Assembly: GCA_949130485.1 (NCBI GenBank) | Contig: OX422184.1 | Coordinates: forward strand, 22,529,506-22,593,505 | DNA from: Agelas oroides | Taxonomy: Eukaryota; Porifera; Demospongiae; Agelasida; Agelasidae | DNA length: 64,000 bases | Direction of reading: 5' to 3' | Shown here: positions 18,701-29,215 of the stretch, one piece after another | Position numbering within the stretch: the first letter of the stretch is position 1 | Layout of the letters: every line of letters begins with the position of its first letter | Translations under genes and position numbers: made by a program | Notes under the pieces: model-generated | The model's database searches: none | Seen by the model: the letters and a program-made list of their open reading frames with translations, nothing else | Told to the model about the DNA's origin: nothing

Positions 18701-21109
18701 GGAAAGCAATTTATACACACAATTCTGGCAGACTATATAGTTGTGAAAGTTTACCATGTGTTGCAACCATCTCCAGCTGGGAACCTCTGTCCCACTTTGT
18801 ACACCTTGCCTCCCCTCCGGCACACTGCAAGGACAGGTATGTAACAACCTTACATGTTGGAACAACACTTTTGACCAAGTGCGCTGTGCCACACTGCACA
18901 GTTACAATGCTCAAGTAAACTGAAACAGCTGTATACTTAAACAGAATGTGCACCGTTTAAATCTATAAAGCTAAATCGAAGTGTTATACTAATGTCAAAC
19001 CTACCACAAGCTCTCCTTGTACAGACAATCACACCTGGTCGCACACAAGTACTGCACACAAGAGTGAAATGGATAACAATTTGCACATATGCTGGCAGAC
19101 TATAGTTGTGAAAGTTTACCAGGTGTTGCACCCATCTCCAGCTGGGAAACTCTGGCCCACTTTGTACACGTTGCCTCCCCTCCGGCACACTGGAAGGACA
19201 GGTATGTAACAACCTTATACATGCCCACAACCTTTGGAACAACACTTTTACCAAGTGTGTATATGTGCCACACTGACAGTTACAATGCTCAAGTGAACTG
19301 AAACAACTGTATACTTAAACATGTCTATTAGAATGTACACCATTTAAATCTATGAAGCTGTCCAACACCTAAAAGGGAAGTATTGAAGTATGATTAAAAC
19401 AAAGAAGGAAGAAGCAGGAAGGAGTAACACAGAAGACAATTAAGGTGACTGTAATTATAATGATCGATTTAATGTCAAACCTACCGCAAGCTTTCCTTGT
19501 GCAGACAATCACACCTGGTCGAACACAAGTACTGCAGTCAAGAGAGAAGTTAACTATCAAAAGACGAGTCACACACAAAAGTGAAATGCTTTTTTTATTA
19601 GATAGCAATAATTTACACATATGCTGGCAGACTATAGTTGTGAAAGTTTACCATGTGTTGCAACCATCTCCAGCTGGGAATCTCTGGCCCACTTTGTACA
19701 CCTTGCCTCCCCTCCGGCACACTGCAAGGACAGGTAGCAACCTTACATACATGCCCACATCCATTGGAACAACACTTTTACCAAGTGTGTATGTGCCACA
19801 CTGACAGTTACAATGCTAAGTGAACTGAAACAACTGTATACTTAAACATGTCTATTAGAAAGTGCACCATTTAAATCTATAAAGCTATGATTAAAACACT
19901 AAAGGAAGAAGCAGGAAGCAGTAACACAGAAGAAAATGGGGACAATAGTTATGATGATCGATTTAATGTCAAACCTACCACAAGCTTTCCTTGTGCAGGC
20001 AATCACACCTGGTCGAACACAAGTACTGCAATCAAGAGAGAAGTTAACTATCAAAAGACTAGCCAAACAAAATGTGACATGTTCATTTTAGACAGCAGTT
20101 TGCACATATGCTGGCAGACTATAGTTGTGAAAGTTTACCATGTGTTGCAACCATCTCCAGCTGGGAATCTCTGGCCCACTTTGTACACCTTGCCTCCTCT
20201 CCGGCACACTGGAAGGACAGGACAAGAACAATAGTTTGACTGAATGTGTCAGTAGTCATCAGATAGTCATCAGGGCAAAAGGAAGTGAGAAAACACAACA
20301 CCATTACTTGTAACCATGTATGCTACTATTGATACCTGATAGCTATTGGAGGCAAAAAGTTCTCCAATTTTAAGCTAGCAAATCAGCAAAAAAGACATTA
20401 TGAGGATTTATGATGAAGCCAACTGAGAAGCCACTGAAATACTGTATCACTTAATGGAGTCTGTAGGTAGGATTAGTCTGATTGACACATTCCACTTCTG
20501 GGACAAATTCTGCAGTAACAAGGTGGAGCACATTCAGCAAGCTAGCACTACACATATATCCACTGATAGGATTATGTGGCACACACCATATGCACATGAG
20601 AACTCTGCATCAGCTTTCTTCCTAACTCACATTGTAGCAAAAAATCAACAAACTAAACACGCAACTTTGGTCATATCAAATGTAAGTGTGTAGTGAGATA
20701 TGTGAAAGACAAATTAATGATTATACTTAGTGCATTTACGGACCATGCAAATGGCATAATTATGCAGCTGGAAAGTGCACACCATCATCAGGAGCACACA
20801 ACCAACTAATATGCTTCAGTGTTAATATAATGCACTGTTTTCACTATAAACAAATGGTCATGTTTGCAGCATTAAAAGGGGGTTTAGGGAGATCAACAAA
20901 TCCACAGCGTATGACTCAAATGCAGCAAATTAGCTATATCGTTCTACAAAACTACACCTAGCTACCATTAAAGGCATCATCAACACAATAACACACAACA
21001 GTTGAACCTAAGGTGAGCCTACATGCAATTGCATACCTCCTGCTCCCAGTGAAGGGCTTGCCGCTGTCAGCAGCACAGTAGCTACAATAGCTACAACAGG
21101 CAAATTCAT
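9548..21109 (-). CDS. Secreted multi-domain protease-inhibitor-like protein B (pacifastin-like x8, TIL)
   Basis: Eighteen exons: signal 21037-21109; repeat pairs 20139-20208/19979-20025, 19652-19721/19485-19531, 19120-19189/19005-19051, 18755-18824/18589-18635, 12936-13005/12774-12820, 11999-12068/11837-11883, 10930-10999/10779-10825, 10486-10555/10324-10370; TIL 9548-9723. Spliced length is 1185 nt, 394 aa, and every junction is GT-AG and in phase. Each 39-residue unit reads [32 protein letters not shown] and RAC. It is an expanded paralogue of gene A without the CCPRC, WAP and CGGC exons. The fourth-to-fifth repeat intron (13006-18588) contains a nested mobile-element stack. A role as a secreted tandem serine-protease inhibitor is inferred. 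All reading frames are intact, so there is no sign of a pseudogene. Confidence 0.75.
11250..11610. repeat. Degenerate repeat of about 100 bp in gene B intron
   Basis: Four divergent units each carry a GTTTGATGAGGTCTGTAC-like start and a CAGCTATACACTTACCTAG-like end. The same module occurs again, split by inserted elements, as 13485-13690 and 18256-18470. Confidence 0.5.
12224..12716. mobile_element. TTAA-flanked inverted-repeat element in gene B intron
   Basis: The segment starts GTTAACCTTTAACTACT and ends AGTAGTTAAAGGG, flanked on both sides by TTAA (12220-12223, 12717-12720). It interrupts intron sequence that is continuous in other repeat units. Its interior (GTCACCCGGAGGGTGAC region) matches, in inverted orientation, 62350-62480. 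TTAA targets are typical of piggyBac and Kolobok elements. There is no coding capacity. Confidence 0.5.
13340..13480. repeat. Imperfect palindrome, fold-back element
   Basis: Arms of about 50 bp, from ATCACCATAGTATCAAGC to TTGTTGCCGT on the left and its inverse on the right, enclose a loop of about 40 bp. It lies in the large gene B intron. Confidence 0.6.
13995..17381 (+). mobile_element. Non-LTR retrotransposon (LINE), near complete
   Basis: The element starts about 40 bp before its single ORF and ends in a run of A's (about 17355-17381). It is flanked by a 9-bp direct repeat ACTAGCCTC (13986-13994 and 17382-17390), a good target-site duplication. Together with the poly(A) end this fits target-primed reverse transcription. 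It sits antisense to gene B in an intron. The intact ORF and long A tail suggest a young insertion. Confidence 0.75.
14035..17235 (+). CDS. LINE ORF: zinc-binding N-terminus, reverse transcriptase, restriction-like endonuclease
   Basis: The ORF is 1066 aa, uninterrupted. Residues 3-35 are a CXC-type cysteine cluster (CCRCNRSGRCKNCSC), likely nucleic-acid binding. A Pro-rich PPLTMP repeat follows at about 86-107. Reverse-transcriptase motifs are VRPIGVGEVPRRI (409-421), VDATNAFN with the first catalytic Asp at 474, TTQGDP (526-531) and FADD (560-563, two catalytic Asps). After the thumb comes a C-x-C-x7-H-x3-C-H finger (853-868), then LDIRAR and FFDVRV with Asp923 and Asp939 and downstream Lys966-967. 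These match the restriction-like endonuclease of R2/R4/NeSL/CRE-type LINEs. There is no AP-endonuclease domain. The exact clade is uncertain. Confidence 0.85.
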   Translation: MSCCRCNRSGRCKNCSCVKAGSQCQGCLPQRLGNCSNNGPTTPPITTPLQISPQIPEYRAALSTAAPDESGPTNIPDEREHEGTPPPLTMPVCPPLTVPISPPLTMPVLLPAQQPRNFRWGPHEGDEFFNIISNIYEEVIHWRRNVFLVPSGSTGKAFVSEVARLFQAYGDCSSLESIALKTITVLQALLLQKPSHNSKSRDHVTHLQRRLDLWLKGDIQALTDEGRCIQKHLRKTPSCDGDEATARTFCKLMMEGKVQGALQYLSRNTSGGVLKLDDLIPMTTDNGESCSLSTFDVLKEKHPQGKSPAPECLLHPSSEPSPVHAILYDNLNANTILQAALHTHGSAGPAGLDAHAWKRMCSSFKSASHDLCKALAAVGRRICTTNVHPDGLEALVASRLIPLDKCPGVRPIGVGEVPRRIIAKAVLRVIGRDIEEAAGPLQVCAGQDGGCEAAVHAMREIFKNPESEAVLLVDATNAFNSLNRLAALHNITVSCPPLAQILVNTYRAPIRMIIPGNGEIASTEGTTQGDPLAMAMYALAITPLIHQLRSSCPCVQQVWFADDATGSSTCSNLKSWWNKLSSYGPAFGYHPNASKTYLVVKQEHMTNAQELFADTDVHITIHGKRHLGAAIGSRTFTEEYICSKVQTWSDEIKRLAKVATSQPHAAYAAFTHGLSSRWSYLLRTIPDIQDLLFPLENEIHQTFIPALTGRPPCSKQERDLLGLPVRLGGMGLTNPVTLSTNAFHGSQRLTAPLAALIITQEINQVADPDLTRNLKNSIHRENRQHKDQQAKDIHAQLTPQLKRCVDLAIEKGSSSWLTALPLSDHGFFLHKGEFRDAISLRYDWELKNTPQTCSCGAAFTIDHAMMCHIGGFPTIRHDEIRDTTATLLTEVCHNVATEPPLQPLSGEILNHRTANREDSARLDIRARGFWNGAQDAFFDVRVFHPNASSYRSMSLQAAFRRHEQAKKREYGERVREVEHGVFTPLVLSTTGGLGSEATTFYKRLADLISSKQQKHYSNVMCWLRCRLSFAILRSAIMCIRGSRSSYHRPRCEIDITLATAEGLLIQ
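17578..17769 (-). pseudogene. Unrecognised Cys/Lys-rich fragment in mobile DNA
   Basis: A 63-residue open frame contains SVCDCGHAFASKKRKAR and MKRRKALLSVEE. The CxCGHxF plus basic-repeat style recalls N-termini of proteins encoded by large invertebrate transposons, but I cannot name the family. It partly overlaps the right inverted repeat of the element at 13875-17630. It is probably a remnant and not a host gene. Confidence 0.25.
17990..18256 (-). repeat. Dispersed repeat, copy 1
   Basis: About 260 bp, including CACACAGACACACAGGAC and AACCCTCGTCGCGC ends, is repeated in inverse orientation at about 42078-42340. Both copies end in a GC-rich palindrome around AACCCTCG. Confidence 0.55.
21037..21109 (-). 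CDS. Gene B exon 1: signal peptide
   Basis: The ATG at 21109-21107 starts a leader MNLPVVAIVATVLLTAA ending SPSLGAG, with donor GAG|GTATGC in phase 1. It aligns with the gene A leader and lies downstream of a TATA-like TATATAG. Confidence 0.8.
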
Positions 21110-21212
21110 GATAACCCCGAGACTGGATACCAACAGTTGGATAGCTGTGTCTGTTGCAGCTTTAATCACTTAACAGAATCAAGTTTATTGCATATGAGTA
21201 TCTTGCAATGAC

Positions 21213-21220
21213 TTATATAG
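21213..21220 (-). promoter_or_regulatory. TATA-like core promoter of gene B
   Basis: TTATATAG on the plus strand (CTATATAA on the minus strand) lies 104 bp upstream of the gene B start codon, matching the site upstream of gene A. Confidence 0.45.
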
Positions 21221-24200
21221 CTACCAAACATCACAATATGACATGTCACATGCATGCTTGTTTGTACTACAAGGCACTTAGCAAGTTATAAACCATATGG
21301 GGTTTGTTGTGGCTTGTCATTCTGTACAGGTTATATCTCTGATAGGTTCACATGTATATCAGTTTCTATTTTGTCTGTCGTCAAGTGATGTGTTGTCAAG
21401 TGGCATAGAATGAGATGCATTGTTCTAGATCCTAGCATTCGTGATTGTATAAGACACCTAACAGTCCTTATTAATTTACTGCATTATTTTGGTTACCTCA
21501 TATCTACTACATAATGTCACATGCATGCTTGTTTGTGCTACAAGGCACTTAGCAGCTCACAAACCATGGAGTTTGTTGTGCCTTTCAATGAGCTGTAACA
21601 CAATCGTGCAAGACCCACCCATCAGCTAGCTACATAGCTACCATATATCGAATACTTCCTGTCTTTACAAAGAGCCTTAACATTCTATACTGGTGATAAC
21701 ATGTCATGGGTGGATCTACACTATTCCATGCAGAAGTCCTGTCACTAGTTATGTATAGAAGTTGTAGGGATATCACATGGACCATATGAACCTTGTAAGC
21801 CCACTAAACCAAGTCTCCTGCTTTTCGCATTGTAACAGTTGGGAGTGAATGATAATATGAGCTTTATCTCTACATAAACGGATGCATGGTGCTCCATCAA
21901 CTACACATTTATTTGGACAATGTGTCATGATTAGTGTTGCTTCAGTAAATTCATTTCAGTAAGGCATATTTACTTTTAGCAAGTAAACTAAAACTCCCAG
22001 AAGGATTTCCCAAATAAACTAACTTACATACTAACACCAAGTACTGTTGTTAACTAATACTAGATTTCAGCATGCTGTACGTGCTCAATATACTAATACT
22101 ATAACATTCAATCCCGAGGGAATAACTAAAAAGTTAAATTTGGTTGCACATGCACAATATTGTAATCATTGTATAGTTGCTGCGATTAACTGAGAAAAAC
22201 CTTGAGCATGAAGTTCTTCTCTTGAACAAAGCGTGTGTTTGAGTATAGACCTGTTGTAATAATAGCTTTTGTTGTAACCACTTGTTCTTTCTACTGCGGC
22301 AATGTATACTGTCTTACTAAAACTAAAACTAAACAATTGCATTTTAGTCAACAGTATTTATGTTTAGTAACTGAACTAAAACTAAACAGAAGTACTGAAA
22401 CTAATAGTACCAATATATGCAGCTGTAACAGTAAGAAGTACTAAAACTGAATTGAAGGTATAACAACAAAACTAAAATGCAATCTGCATCGATTGAAATT
22501 ACTATACTAACTAATAAAAGCGCCTGTGGCAAGCGAGATTACTATAAATAGAACTGAATATGTAAGCAGCTAACAGAAACAACACTAGTTGTGATACAGA
22601 TGATAGTGCTTCGAGTTGATACTGAGTGTACAAGATCATATCAAAGCACATGCTCAATGAGGAAAAATACTTTGTGTGAAGTAAAATATAACCATTGCTG
22701 GAAATGGTGAAATAAACCTCGACCTTAACTGCAATAAGATTGTCTTTGAACACCAGTGGTACATCAACTCTGCATAGCAGTGACATCACAGTCACTAGCT
22801 CTTGTGAAACCTGCACTTGGTATGCCTTGGCATGTATTCAGACACCTAGCTCTTTCCTGGTATCAGAGGATACAACACTGGTCAAGTCTACATTGTCACT
22901 GTAACAGCTCTGACAAGCTCACATTTAAATCAGTTTCTATTTGGTCTGTCGTCAAGTGATGTGTGGTCAAGAGACCTAGAATGAGATGGATTGTTCTAGA
23001 TCCTAGCATTCGTGATTGTATAAGACATCTAACAGTCCTTATTAATTTACTGCATTATTTTAAATTTAGTTACCTCGTATCTGCTACATAACATGTCACA
23101 TGCATGCTTGTTTGTGCTACAAGGCACTTAGCAGCTCACAAACCTTGGAGTTTGTTGTGCCTTTCAATGAGCTGTAACATAATTGTGCAAGACTCACCCA
23201 TCAGCTAGCTACATACCATATATCGAATACTTCCTGTCTTTACAAAGAGCCTTAACATTCTTTACCACATGTCATGGGTGGATCCACAGTATTCCATGCA
23301 GAAATGTTGTCACTTGTTAAGAAGTTGCAGGGATATCACATGGAACGATATGAGTCTTGTAGCTAAGCCCACTAAACCAAATCTCCTGCTTTTCGCCTTG
23401 TAACAGTTGGGAGTGGCATCACATAATCGTGCAAGACCCACCCATCAGCTAGCTACATACCATATATCGAATACTTCCTGTCTTTACAAAGAGCCTTAAC
23501 ATTCTTTACCACATGTCATGGATGGATCTACAGTATTCCATGCAGAAATGTTGTCACTTGTTAGAAGTTGCAGGGATATCACATGGAACGATATGAGTCT
23601 TGTAGCTAAGCCCACTAAACCAAATCTCCTGCTTTTCGCCTTGTAACAGTTGGGAGTGGATGCTATAATATGAGACCAATCTCTGCACAAACAGATGCTC
23701 TATCAACAGCACATTTATTTGTACAATTAGTGTTCTTTTAGCTAATCAAAATTCATTTCAGTAAGGCATATTTACTTTTAGCAAGTAAACTCCCAGAACA
23801 ATTTCCCAAATAAACTAACTTACATACTAACACCAAGTTTAATCACACTGTTGTTAACGAATTCTAGATTTCAGCATGCTGTGCTCAATATACTATATCA
23901 ATCCCAAGGGAATAACAGTATAATTTGGTAGCACATGCACAATAGTGTTCATTGCGTAGTTGCTGCCATTTAACCTCGAGCATGAATTTCTTCTTCACAT
24001 GAACAAAGCATGTGTTTGTGTATAGACCTGTTGTAATAATACCATTTACTTGTTCTTTCTACTGCGGCAATGTATACTGTCTTACTAAAACTAAAACTAA
24101 ACAATTGCATTAGTCAACAGTATTTGTGTTTAGTAACTGAACTAAAACTAAACTAAACAGAAGTACTGAAACTAATAGTACCTATATATGCAGCTGTAAC

Positions 24201-26699
24201 AGTAAGAATTACTAAAACTGAATTGAAGGTATAACAACAAAACCAAATGCAATCTGCATCAATTGAAATTACCATAATAACGAATAACAGCAACTGTGGC
24301 AAGCGAGATTACTATAAAGAAAACTAAATATGTAAGCAGCTAACTGAAATCAACACTAGTCATGATACAGATGATAGTGCTTCGAGTTCATACTGAGCAT
24401 ATACATGATTATCTCACTGGAGACAAAGCACATGCTCAATGAGGGCTGATAGGAGAAAATACTGTTGCTGGGAATGATAAACCTCAACCTTATCTGCAAG
24501 AAGATTGTACATCAACTCTGCATGGCAGTGACATCACAGTCGTTGGCTCTTGTGAAACCTGCCCTTGGTATGTATTCAGACCCCTTTTTCCCGGCTTCAG
24601 AGGATTACACTGGTCAAGTCTACATCTTCACTCTACCATGGTAAAACTCTGACAAGCTCAGATGTGTATCAGTTTCTATGTTGTCTGTCGTCAAGTGATG
24701 TTTAGCCATAAAACATAAAACGAGATGGATTGTTCCAGATCCTAGCATTCGTAACTGTATAAGACATCTTGTGAGTCCTTATTAGTTTATTGCATTATTT
24801 TATATTTAGTTACCTCATATCTACTACATAACATGTCACATGCATGCTTGTTTGTACTACAAGGCACTTAGCAACTCATAAACCATGGAGTTTGTTGTGC
24901 CTTTCAATGAGCTGTAACACAATCGTGCAAGACCCACCCATCAGCTAGCTACATAGCTACCATATATCGAATACTTCCTGTCTTTACAAAGAGCCTTAAC
25001 ATTCTATACTGGTGATAACATGTCATGGGTGGATCTACACTATTCCATGCAGAAATCCTGTCACTAGTTATGTATAGAAGTTGTAGGGATATCACATGGA
25101 CCATATGAACCTTGTAAGCCCACTAAACCAAGTCTCCTGCTTTTCGCATTGTAACAGTTGGGAGTGAATGATAATATGAGCTTTATCTCTACATAAACGG
25201 ATGCATGGTGCTCCATCAACTACACATTTATTTGGACAATGTGTCATGATTAGTGTTGCTTCAGTAAATTCATTTCAGTAAGGCATATTTACTTTTAGCA
25301 AGTAAACTAAAACTCCCAGAAGGATTTCCCAAATAAACTAACTTACATACTAACACCAAGTACTGTTGTTAACTAATACTAGATTTCAGCATGCTGTACG
25401 TGCTCAATATACTAATACTATAACATTCAATCCCGAGGGAAAGTTAAATTTGGTTGCACATGCACAATATTGTAATCATTGTATAGTTGCTGCGATTAAC
25501 TGAGAAAAACCTTGAGCATGAAGTTCTTCTCATGAACAAAGCATGTGTTTGTGTATAGACCTGTTGTAATAATACCATTTGGTGTAACTACCTGTTGTTT
25601 CTATACTGTGATAATGTATACTATCTTACTAAAACTAAAACTAAATAATGGCATTTTAGTCAACACTATTTATGTTCAGTAACTCAACTAAAACTAAACA
25701 GAAGTACTGAAACTAATAGTACCTGTATGCAGCTGTAACAGTAAGAAGTACTAAAACTGAATTGAAGGTATAACAACAAAACTAAAATGCAATCTGCATC
25801 AATTGAAATTACCATACTAACTAATAAAAGTGCCTGTGGCAAGTGAGATTACTATAAGTAGAACTGAATATGTAAGCAGCTAACTGAAACAACACTAGTC
25901 ATGATACAGATGATAGTGCTTCGAGTTGATACTGAGCATACAAGATTATATCACTGGAAACAAAACACATGCTCAATGAGGCTGATAGGAAAAACTACTT
26001 TGTGTGAAGTAAAATATAACCAATGCTGGAAATGATAAACCTCAACCTTATCTGTAAGAAGATTGTCTTTGAACACAAGTGGTAGCTATGTCAGATTTGT
26101 GATTCAAGGTTGTCCTACCTTAAGCATGTATTCAGACTGGCTTCAGAGGATACATCACTGGTCAAGTCTACATTTTCACTCTACCATGTTAAAACTCTGA
26201 CAATCTCAGGTGTGTATCAGTTTCTATTTTCTCTGTCGCCAAGTGATGTTTAGCCGTAAAACATAAAACGAGATGGAGTGTTCCAGATCCTAGCATTCGT
26301 AACTGTATAAGACATCTTGTGAGTTCTTATTAATTTATTGCATTATTTTTATATTTAGTTACCTCGTATCTGCTACATAACATGTCACATGCATGCTTGT
26401 ACCATGGTGCGTGGGTGGATGAAAGATGCCGCCTAAGTGTACAACTGTCATGTACCCTAGGGTACATGGATGTACCCTAGCTTGTGGTTAATTTCACGAA
26501 TTGATTTTTAAGTGAGTTTACTAGAAAAACAATTTCAGTACAAGAAAGGTTTCATACCATCAATATACACAATATACATGAGAGGTTTTAACACAAAAGA
26601 GTCAAAACTTGCTGAAGTCGTCTATATCTGTTTGGGAAAGTCCAAAAGATGTACTGGAGGTTTTGGTCATTCTCTCTCTGAAATTGCGAAAGCTTGAGT

Positions 26700-27333
26700 T
26701 CCCTATGTTCTTTCCCACCTCGCAGACAAAAATTTTTTCCATTAAGGAAAAAAACAGCCCTCACTAGTGCTTTAGGTGAATGGCAACCTAGGATTTGCTG
26801 CTCCCAAAGAATGGCCTCTTCTTCTTCTGATATAATTGATGCATGCTTGATTTCAACTCCTATTCCCTCTTTGTGCAAATTCTGGTAAGTAGTTTCCATT
26901 GTCCCATGAAAACGCCTAAAACGCACGTGCTTTTTGTCGAAAATATCGAACGGATGCCTGTTGGTTCGCCGCATAATATACGTTGCAAAGCGCACAAAAT
27001 GAGATGGATCGTAGCCGGAGGGTACTTACTGCCGTCCTTTTTCCTGAGTTCGATAGTGAATAAGGATAGCCACTTTGCAAGGCTTTCGGCGTCTTCTGTG
27101 TGCAAGATGTCCATAGGACATTTGTCGCTGCAACGTTTGTTGCGTTCAGTGATCCACTCAGTCAGAGCCCGCAGAGCCCACTGGTCGTTCTTTTGCGTAT
27201 TCTTAGGAACGACACCCTTCGACGTCTCGAGGCTCCAGGGCTTCAGAAGTGGTCGGGTCAGCAAACCGCTTAGGACTTTCACCGTTGCACTTTCGCTTCG
27301 TCCTAGCAAACTCTGCGCTACAACGTCAGCCAT
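26700..27333 (-). pseudogene. Broken QRICH1/ZMYM-like (Crypton-derived) protein fragment
   Basis: From an ATG at 27333 the frame reads MADVVAQ, then NDQWALRALTEW, SLAKWLSLF and LRKKDGSKYPPATIHLIL. The match shifts to another frame near 26975-26990 and continues with RFRRFHGTMET, HKEGIGVEIKH, SEEEEAILWE and NFCLRGGKEHR. This is the conserved domain shared by QRICH1, ZMYM2/3/4 and Crypton tyrosine recombinases. The match fades after KLSQF and the catalytic tyrosine part is absent. The frameshift and truncation make a pseudogene likely. Confidence 0.65.
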
Positions 27334-27440
27334 AGCTGCTAACAAAAAACTTAACGGCAGTATAGTAAAATGAATAACAAGCTAATTGGTGGGTTTGACG
27401 TCATTGTGGTCAATTAGTGTTACCATGGTACAAGTCGGCT

Positions 27441-27574
27441 GTACCATGGGCTTCTGCGGGTGTATGGGTTGTACCCTTCGTGCAGTTTTATGTATTCCCT
27501 CGGGCTTCGCCCTCGGGAATACATAAAACTGCACTCAGGGTACAAATCCCATACACCCTAGAAGCCCATGGTAC
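27441..27574. repeat. 134-bp near-perfect hairpin
   Basis: Arms of about 62-65 bp, GTACCATGGGCTTCTGC to GGGC and its inverse, are joined by a TTC loop. It lies at the right end of the Crypton-type insertion and may be its terminus or a separate fold-back element. Confidence 0.7.
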
Positions 27575-29215
27575 AACTATTACTTGTTTGTACTAAAAGG
27601 CACTTAGCAACTCATAAACCATGGTGTTTGTTGTGCCTTTCGATGAGCTGTAACATAATTGTGCAAGACCCACCCATCAGCTAGCTACATACCATATATC
27701 GAATACTTCTTGTCTTTACAAAGAGCCATAGCATTCTTTACCACATGTCATGGGTGGATCTACACTATTCCATGCAGAAATGTTACTTGTTAGAAGTTGC
27801 AGGGATATTACATGGACCATGCTAGTCCTGTAAGTCCACTAAACCAAATCTCCTGCTTTTCGCATTGTAACAGTTGGGAGTGAATGCTATAATATGAGAC
27901 CAATCTCTGCATAAACAGATGTATGGTGCTCCATCAACAACACATTTACTTGTAGAATGTGTCATGATTAGTGTTGTTTTAGTTAATCAAAATTCATTTC
28001 AGTACGGCATTGCATATTTACTTTTAGCAAGTGAACTAAAACTCCCAGAAGGATTTCCAAAATAAACGAACTACACACTAATACTAAGTTTAATCACACT
28101 GTTGTTAACTAGCTAATACTAGATTTCAGGATGCTGTGCTCAATATACTAATAGTATAATATTCAATCCCGAGGGAATAACTAAAAAGTATAGCTTGGTT
28201 GCACATGCACAACAGTGTTCATGCATAGTTGCTGAGATTAACTGAGAAAAAAACTTGAGCGTGAAGTTCTTCTTCACATGAACAAAGAATGTGTTTGTGT
28301 ATAGACCTGTTGTAATAATAGCTTTTGTTGTAACTACTTGTTCCTTCTACTGCGGCAATGTATACTGTCTTACTAAAACTAAATTGCATTTTAGTCAACA
28401 CTATGTGATCATAGTTTTATTGTTATTCGGTTCTAGTAATTCCTACTGTTACAGTTGCATATAGGTACTATTAGTTGTAGTAACTTCCTGATACATTTTT
28501 ATACCATAATAACAAATAAAAGCAACTGTGGCAAGCGAGATTACTAAAAATAAAAACTAAACGTGTAAGCAATAAACTAAAACAACACTAGTTGTGATAC
28601 AGATGATAGTGCTTTGAGTTCATACTGAACATACAAGATTATATCACTGGAAACAAAGCACATGCTCAATGAGACTGATAGACTTTGTGTGAAGTAACTG
28701 TTGCTGGAAATGATAAACCTCGACCTTATCTGCTAGAAGATATTGTCATTGAACACAAGTGGTACATCAACTCTGCATGGCAGTGACATCGCAGTTGCTG
28801 ACTCTTGTGAAACCTGCCCTTGGTACGCCTTGGCATGTATTTAGACCCCTCTTTCTTGACTTCAAGAGAATAAAACACTACATTGTCACTGTAGCTAACA
28901 GGTTATATCTCTGACAAGTTCACATGTATATCAGTTTCTATTTTGTCTGTCGTCAAGTGATGTGCTGTCAAGAGACATAGAATGAGATGGATTGTTCCAG
29001 ATCCTAGCATTCGTGACTGTATAAGACATCTTGTGAGTCTTTATTAATTTACTGCATTCTTTTTCATACCTTGGTCACCTCAAACCTCATGTATAGCTAC
29101 CAAACGTCACAACATAAGTTGTCACATGCATGATTGTTTGTACTACAAGGCACTTAGCAGCTAGTGACAGGCATAAACTGTGGGGGTTAGTTGTGGCTTT
29201 CTATGAAATGTAATA

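Larger units (their letters stand above)
10324..20208 (-). repeat. Eight tandem copies of a two-exon pacifastin-like coding module
   Basis: Eight units, each with a 70-nt exon (phase 1 to 2) and a 47-nt exon (phase 2 to 1), are separated by about 90-160 nt within a unit and about 270-410 nt between units except where elements inserted. Because each pair is phase 1-1, copies can be gained or lost without frameshift. The introns are also conserved between units, which points to recent tandem genomic duplication rather than ancient exon shuffling. Gene A has three units of the same kind. Confidence 0.75.
26401..27585. mobile_element. Insertion carrying a Crypton-type gene fragment
   Basis: It interrupts the tandem-array unit between GCATGCTTGT and ACTTGTTTGTAC. 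The left part has several GTACCCTAG or CTAGGGTAC motifs. The right end is a long hairpin (27441-27574). The coding remnant inside is on the minus strand. Confidence 0.5.
21320..29215. repeat. Tandem array of about 1.6-kb units upstream of gene B
   Basis: The anchor TCTGTCGTCAAGTGATGT recurs at about 21375, 22947, 24686, 26235 (variant) and 28947, giving units of about 1.57, 1.74, 1.55 and 2.7 kb. The last contains a 1.2-kb insertion. Units share GTCACATGCATGCTTGTTTG, CATATATCGAATACTTCCTG and blocks of ACTAAAACTAAAC. About 100 bp at the unit edge also matches the upstream regions of genes A and B. A 245-bp internal duplication lies at 23170-23650. No exon is evident, so the array is taken as non-coding. 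Confidence 0.6.

Noticed and set aside
27441-27574. Hairpin considered as a microRNA precursor
   Set aside because: Arms are about 65 bp, nearly perfect and at the end of a mobile insertion, which fits a fold-back element better than a miRNA.
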